DNA of 9,096 bases from Bacillota bacterium (GTDB taxonomy: Bacteria; Bacillota; Clostridia; Peptostreptococcales; Thermotaleaceae), in NCBI GenBank assembly GCA_023623095.1, contig JAMNXX010000324.1, positions 1 to 9,096 on the forward strand, given 5' to 3'. The position numbers and the translations under genes are program-made. Numbering within the stretch: the first letter of the stretch is position 1; each line of letters opens with the position of its first letter. Positions 6,711 through 9,096 of the stretch are shown in pieces. Under the pieces are notes generated by a model. The model was not told where the DNA came from and did no database searches. It worked only from the letters and a program-made list of their open reading frames with translations.

Positions 6711-7985
6711 TTACTTCGAGCGCTTTAAAAGAAGAATTCCCTGCTCGATAAAAATACATGCCAAAACGCCCAGAATCAATCCATTGTTTAAAAGCGTCAT
6801 CAAAAATCCAGGCAACTCTTCTAATGCCTCTGCCGGAACAAACATGCTTCCGATTCCCACAAGCAAAGATATTCCAATAATGAGCAGGTTGGTTTCCGTC
6901 AGGCCCGCTGAAGCATATTCTCTTAAAGCCAATCCTACCATACTGGAAAAAGATAAAAAAATTGCAGCATATCCAACTGGTGTAGGCAGAGATGCAAAAA
7001 ACATAGTAATAATGGGAAAGAAACTGATTCCCAATATCAATGCACTTCCGATGATAAAAGGCCTTTTTTCTCTGATATTCGTAGTCTTTATAAACCCGGC
7101 GGCAAGGGATACCGGCACAAACCCCACGGTAGAAAACACGGCCGACAACATTTGGTTGCATCCCATGATAAAACCTGCCCGATTATAATTCAACTTTTCT
7201 TTCTGTTCCACTACCCTGTCTACTACCTCCATGCTGGCAATTAAATTAGAAAGCAATAGCAAAGATGTGAATACAGATGTTAGTACGATTCCAAAATCAA
7301 ATTTCGGCAGCCCCCAAACAAATATTTCGGGCACAGAAAACCACTGGATCCCTTGAATGTTCAGTCGGTTAGCTACGCCAAATATAGCAAACAAAACCCA
7401 GCCAAACCCGATTGCATATAAAACCGAAAAATTTCTCAATTTTGGATAAGGGCTTTGTGCTAAAATAACTGCAAAAATCAGCGTTAAAATCGCCAAAAAT
7501 GTCACTTTCAGATCGACACCCGGCTTCAAATATCCTATTCCAAAAATCCCCTTAATAACGGAGCTGCTCAATTGAGCAATCAACAAAAACAAATACGTGC
7601 CCGTAACAAGAGGGGTAAATATCTGTTTGACTTTATGAATGATTTTCAATCCGCTTAGTATAAAAAAACATATCCCACTGATCAACAAACCTGCCTCTAA
7701 ATTTCTCAGCACTTCATATGTATCTAAGTTCATCGATGATGCAAACCCGGCAAACAGCAAAAATACTCCCCACCATAACCCGGCAGGGCCCTCAGAAATC
7801 TGCAATCGGTGTCCAAAATAGACTTGAAGCAGCGTTCCAATTCCAATCACAAAAAAAGTACGCTGAATCAATGCAGCAATTTCTTGAGCCGGCAAATGAA
7901 AAGCTGCACCAATGGACAAAGGTGCCACAATGCTCCCTGCTAATATAAAAATCGCCCATTGAATCGATGAAAATAATGCGCTCAT
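6711..7985 (-). CDS. NCS2-family nucleobase (purine/uracil type) permease, divergent branch
   Basis: An integral membrane protein of 424 residues with about 12-14 hydrophobic segments, of the length and pattern of proton- or ion-coupled uracil/xanthine permeases. Recognisable regions: the segment around residues 62-70 (QISEGPAGL), which matches the substrate-site strand/helix of NCS2 proteins; the transmembrane-8 acidic region at 250-257 (ASMEVVDR) with E253; and the following NRAGFIMGCNQ...VPVSLAAGF region (268-298). The usual NxG triplet of the transmembrane-10 motif reads AAG here, so this is an unusual branch and the substrate cannot be given. The start is uncertain by one codon: ATG 7985 is 10 bases from AGGAGA, and an in-frame GTG at 7988 is 7 bases from it. 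No purine riboswitch fits in the short leader of about 35 bases. It is transcribed as a single gene and converges on sor. Confidence 0.85.
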   Translation of the reverse strand: MSALFSSIQWAIFILAGSIVAPLSIGAAFHLPAQEIAALIQRTFFVIGIGTLLQVYFGHRLQISEGPAGLWWGVFLLFAGFASSMNLDTYEVLRNLEAGLLISGICFFILSGLKIIHKVKQIFTPLVTGTYLFLLIAQLSSSVIKGIFGIGYLKPGVDLKVTFLAILTLIFAVILAQSPYPKLRNFSVLYAIGFGWVLFAIFGVANRLNIQGIQWFSVPEIFVWGLPKFDFGIVLTSVFTSLLLLSNLIASMEVVDRVVEQKEKLNYNRAGFIMGCNQMLSAVFSTVGFVPVSLAAGFIKTTNIREKRPFIIGSALILGISFFPIITMFFASLPTPVGYAAIFLSFSSMVGLALREYASAGLTETNLLIIGISLLVGIGSMFVPAEALEELPGFLMTLLNNGLILGVLACIFIEQGILLLKRSK

Positions 7986-8001
7986 CACATTCAGTCTCCT
8001 T
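7983..8001 (-). promoter_or_regulatory. Permease translation start region with an ATG-TGA start-stop
   Basis: On the - strand the sequence reads AAGGAGA CTGA ATGTGATGAGC. The first ATG (7990) is followed at once by TGA. GTG (7988) and the second ATG (7985) are in the permease frame, and the ATG overlaps the TGA. All three are within reach of the same Shine-Dalgarno site (5, 7 and 10 bases). Confidence 0.6.
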
Positions 8002-8016
8002 CAAAATTATTTTTAT

Positions 8017-8028
8017 TCATCTAGATGA
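8017..8028. promoter_or_regulatory. 12-bp perfect palindrome at the permease transcription start, candidate operator
   Basis: TCATCTAGATGA is its own reverse complement. It touches the downstream end of the extended -10 box (8028-8036) and so covers the expected start of the permease transcript, a classic place for a repressor. No known regulator consensus is recognised. Confidence 0.45.
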
Positions 8029-8036
8029 TTATAACA
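8028..8036 (-). promoter_or_regulatory. Extended -10 promoter of the permease gene
   Basis: TGTTATAAT on the - strand is a perfect extended -10 element (TGnTATAAT). The -35 position carries nothing close to TTGACA, as is usual for extended -10 promoters. The transcript should start near 8021, leaving about 35 bases before the start codon. Confidence 0.65.
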
Positions 8037-8100
8037 TATATTCCCACTCTATTTTGCTAGATAGCCAAAAGCATTTTAATTTCTATCAAATTTATTCGTG

Positions 8101-8124
8101 AAATTCAAAAGCAAAATTCAAAAG
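8101..8124. repeat. Two tandem copies of AAATTCAAAAG
   Basis: Copies at 8101-8111 and 8114-8124 are identical 11-mers with a 13-base period. They lie in the 260-base gap between the divergent permease gene and the 66-residue gene, upstream of both. They could be protein-binding sites or chance in A-rich DNA. Confidence 0.4.
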
Positions 8125-8163
8125 TAGGGAATTTCCTTCAAATGATAAAGCAAAACAACAATT

Positions 8164-8241
8164 CCTCCTGTAACAAAAAAAAAGAAAATGCATACTTTTA
8201 TAATAGGCAAATTGCTGATGAGTTTAAAAAAGAACAGGAGG
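8164..8241 (+). promoter_or_regulatory. Complementary pair that could hide the Shine-Dalgarno site of the 66-residue gene
   Basis: CCTCCTGT (8164-8171) is an exact 8-base complement of ACAGGAGG (8234-8241), which contains the whole Shine-Dalgarno core of the gene starting at 8250. Pairing would need a transcript starting left of 8164. A transcript from the -10 box at 8199 would not contain the upstream partner. Confidence 0.25.
8191..8204 (+). promoter_or_regulatory. Candidate promoter of the 66-residue gene
   Basis: CATACTTTTATAAT contains a perfect TATAAT (8199-8204) without a good -35. It also contains CATACTTT (8191-8198), which resembles the -10 of the sporulation sigma-E/sigma-K factors; AACA at 8172-8175 would be a near-fitting sigma-K -35 with a 15-base spacer. 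The two readings cannot be separated by eye. Confidence 0.35.
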
Positions 8242-8249
8242 TTTTTAGA

Positions 8250-8450
8250 ATGTCTGAAGCTTTAAATAAAGGAGGATTAAGAGGTTTATTTGGAGAGAAT
8301 AACAGCAGCCTGCTCTTCTTCTTCTTGTTGCTCGTGATTCTCTTCGGCGGATGCTTCTTCAATAAAGGCGAAAGCGATGACAGTTTATTATTCTTCTTCT
8401 TGCTGCTTGTAATATTCTTCTGCAATTGCGGCTCTTTCGGGTTCTTCTAA
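8250..8450 (+). CDS. Small membrane protein with two near-identical hydrophobic segments, unrecognised
   Basis: 66 residues from ATG 8250, placed 8 bases after a perfect AGGAGG (8236-8241). An open frame reaching back to 8142 has no Shine-Dalgarno site and is not used. After a polar N-terminus (MSEALNKGGLRGLFGENN) come two hydrophobic stretches, residues 20-37 and 45-66. Both contain SLLFFFLLLVI, and they are separated by a short charged turn, NKGESDD. The two units align at a 25-residue period (15-35 with 40-60, 15 of 21 identical), including a cysteine in each (C35, C60). A membrane hairpin or a hydrophobic assembling protein is a reasonable guess. Small glycine/cysteine-rich hydrophobic proteins of this look occur in spore-forming Firmicutes; I recall some carrying the chance database name of chorion class high-cysteine protein, unchecked. 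The function is unknown. The gene has its own terminator. Confidence 0.85.
   Translation: MSEALNKGGLRGLFGENNSSLLFFFLLLVILFGGCFFNKGESDDSLLFFFLLLVIFFCNCGSFGFF
8292..8441 (+). repeat. 75-base internal coding duplication in the 66-residue gene
   Basis: Codons 15-39 (8292-8366) and 40-64 (8367-8441) are two diverged copies. In the 11 shared codons of SLLFFFLLLVI (8307-8339 and 8382-8414) seven differ, all silently, which shows the duplication is old and the protein sequence kept. Confidence 0.7.
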
Positions 8451-8489
8451 GACGATTTGAAAGCCGCAAATAGATGACAGCCTATTTTA

Positions 8490-8528
8490 AAATGCCGACT
8501 TGAAAAAACGAGTCGGCATTTATTCTTT
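8490..8528. terminator. Shared hairpin terminator between convergent genes
   Basis: Perfect 11-bp stem AAATGCCGACT (8490-8500) with AGTCGGCATTT (8511-8521), 10-base loop. It is followed on the + strand by ATTCTTTTTTT, a good U-run for the 66-residue gene. On the - strand the stem starts at the stop codon of the TRIC gene and is followed by a weaker TTAAAATAGG. There are no wobble pairs, so it can fold in both RNAs. Confidence 0.85.
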
Positions 8529-9096
8529 TTTTATCACTTTTTTTAGATGAAGATTATATTTTATGGACACGACCCGTATAATAAATGTCACAAAAAAACA
8601 TCCATACATGGCACCACGCGTGGAAAAATACGGCTCTATCATTAAATAACTGATACTTCCCATAATCGAAGCGACTGCATAGATTTCCTTTTGAAACACA
8701 AAAGGGATTTCTCTCGCAAAAACATCCCGGATGATCCCTCCTCCTGTTCCGGTCAACAATCCTAGCGTTATAACAATAAAAGGAGATTCGAGATCCTGAT
8801 TAAATGCGACATTCGCGCCAATAGCCGTAAACGCTCCTAACCCTACCGCATCGAATAATTGGATAATATTTGCATACTGATATAATTTTTTATAAATATA
8901 AAAGGCACTAATCGCGCAGCATATGCTAAGAACCGCCAAAAACGGTTCTCGCAGCGCTATAGGGGGCGTATTTCCAATTAATATATCTCGAAAAGTACCT
9001 CCCCCTAATGCAGTCGTAATCGCCAGTACAATAATTCCGAAATAATCCATTTCTTTTTTGATTCCTACCAATGCGCCAGATATTGCAAATGCAATC
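8520..9096 (-). CDS. TRIC / UPF0126 family membrane protein, N-terminus outside window (partial)
   Basis: The reading frame is open to the right edge, so the start lies outside. A TTG at 9071 is not the start, because the codons before it continue the family sequence (IAFAISGAL, then VGIKKEMDYFGI). About 191 residues are visible. The family (UPF0126, YicG-like, trimeric intracellular cation channel) is a tandem repeat of three-helix units, each with a GGG kink in its second helix. Both are present: ALGGGTFRDILIG and LTGTGGGIIRDVFAREIP. Bacterial members have been shown to be monovalent-cation channels, and other members are proposed transporters; the substrate here is not known. The tail is basic (HLKKVIKKE). 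The stop codon overlaps the shared terminator hairpin. Probably only about ten N-terminal residues are missing. Confidence 0.9.
   Translation of the reverse strand, partial: IAFAISGALVGIKKEMDYFGIIVLAITTALGGGTFRDILIGNTPPIALREPFLAVLSICCAISAFYIYKKLYQYANIIQLFDAVGLGAFTAIGANVAFNQDLESPFIVITLGLLTGTGGGIIRDVFAREIPFVFQKEIYAVASIMGSISYLMIEPYFSTRGAMYGCFFVTFIIRVVSIKYNLHLKKVIKKE

Noticed and set aside
6676..7161. 161-codon - strand frame inside the permease gene
   Set aside because: It is a shadow in another frame of the permease coding region, with no start signal of its own and a Cys/Tyr/Phe-rich composition.
8142..8249. 36-codon N-terminal extension of the hydrophobic repeat protein
   Set aside because: The upstream ATG has no Shine-Dalgarno site, the extra peptide is Asn/Lys-rich noise, and ATG 8250 has a perfect AGGAGG at 8 bases.
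9069..9071. TTG 9071 as the start of the TRIC-family gene
   Set aside because: The frame stays open to the window edge and the upstream codons encode IAFAISGA, a conserved part of the family, so the gene is simply cut by the edge.
1..9096. Search for CRISPR arrays, tRNA or rRNA genes, insertion sequences and phage genes
   Set aside because: No spaced repeats, cloverleaf, transposase motif or terminal inverted repeats were seen on reading through; nothing supports a mobile element or a defence system here.

Overview
The window looks like a piece of the chromosome of a low-GC, anaerobic Gram-positive bacterium of the Clostridia type. Shine-Dalgarno sites are strong and purine-rich, Rho-independent terminators are U-tailed, and TTG/GTG starts are in use. 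The genes are those of an oxygen-avoiding, ferredoxin/NAD(P)H-based metabolism: iron-sulfur flavoproteins and a superoxide reductase. I cannot name the species.

Left part (1-3750, + strand): the last codons of a NuoF/HydB-like NADH-binding subunit are followed 21 bases later by a 1190-residue fusion. In order this carries a NuoG-type [2Fe-2S] domain, a GltD/NfnB-type NADPH- and FAD-binding module, several [4Fe-4S] sites, and a shortened molybdopterin-oxidoreductase-like tail. The pair fits the large subunits of a Sporomusa-type Nfn (Stn), an electron-bifurcating NADH / ferredoxin / NADP+ transhydrogenase. That is an inference from architecture and gene order. A strong terminator closes the operon.

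Middle (3751-6089): gpmI, the cofactor-independent phosphoglycerate mutase, starts with TTG and stands without other glycolytic genes beside it in the window. A roughly 700-base, AT-rich gap follows. It is not empty: on the - strand it holds a complete small transcription unit, with a near-consensus promoter (TTGAAA-17-TATAAT), a Shine-Dalgarno site, a 41-codon basic ORF, and a terminator whose stem pairs fully only in the - strand RNA. I do not recognise the protein.

Right part (6090-9096): a class II superoxide reductase (+) with its own terminator; a divergent NCS2-family nucleobase permease (-) with an extended -10 promoter, a 12-bp perfect palindrome at the transcription start and an ATG-TGA start-stop just ahead of its start; a 66-residue protein (+) built from two near-identical hydrophobic segments; and a TRIC/UPF0126-family membrane protein (-) that runs off the right edge. 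The last two genes converge on one shared hairpin.

The genes appear to be separate small units rather than one pathway. The common theme is anaerobic redox balance (transhydrogenase, superoxide reductase), with central carbon metabolism and membrane transport around it. The least explained elements are the 41-aa gene and the duplicated-hydrophobic-segment protein.
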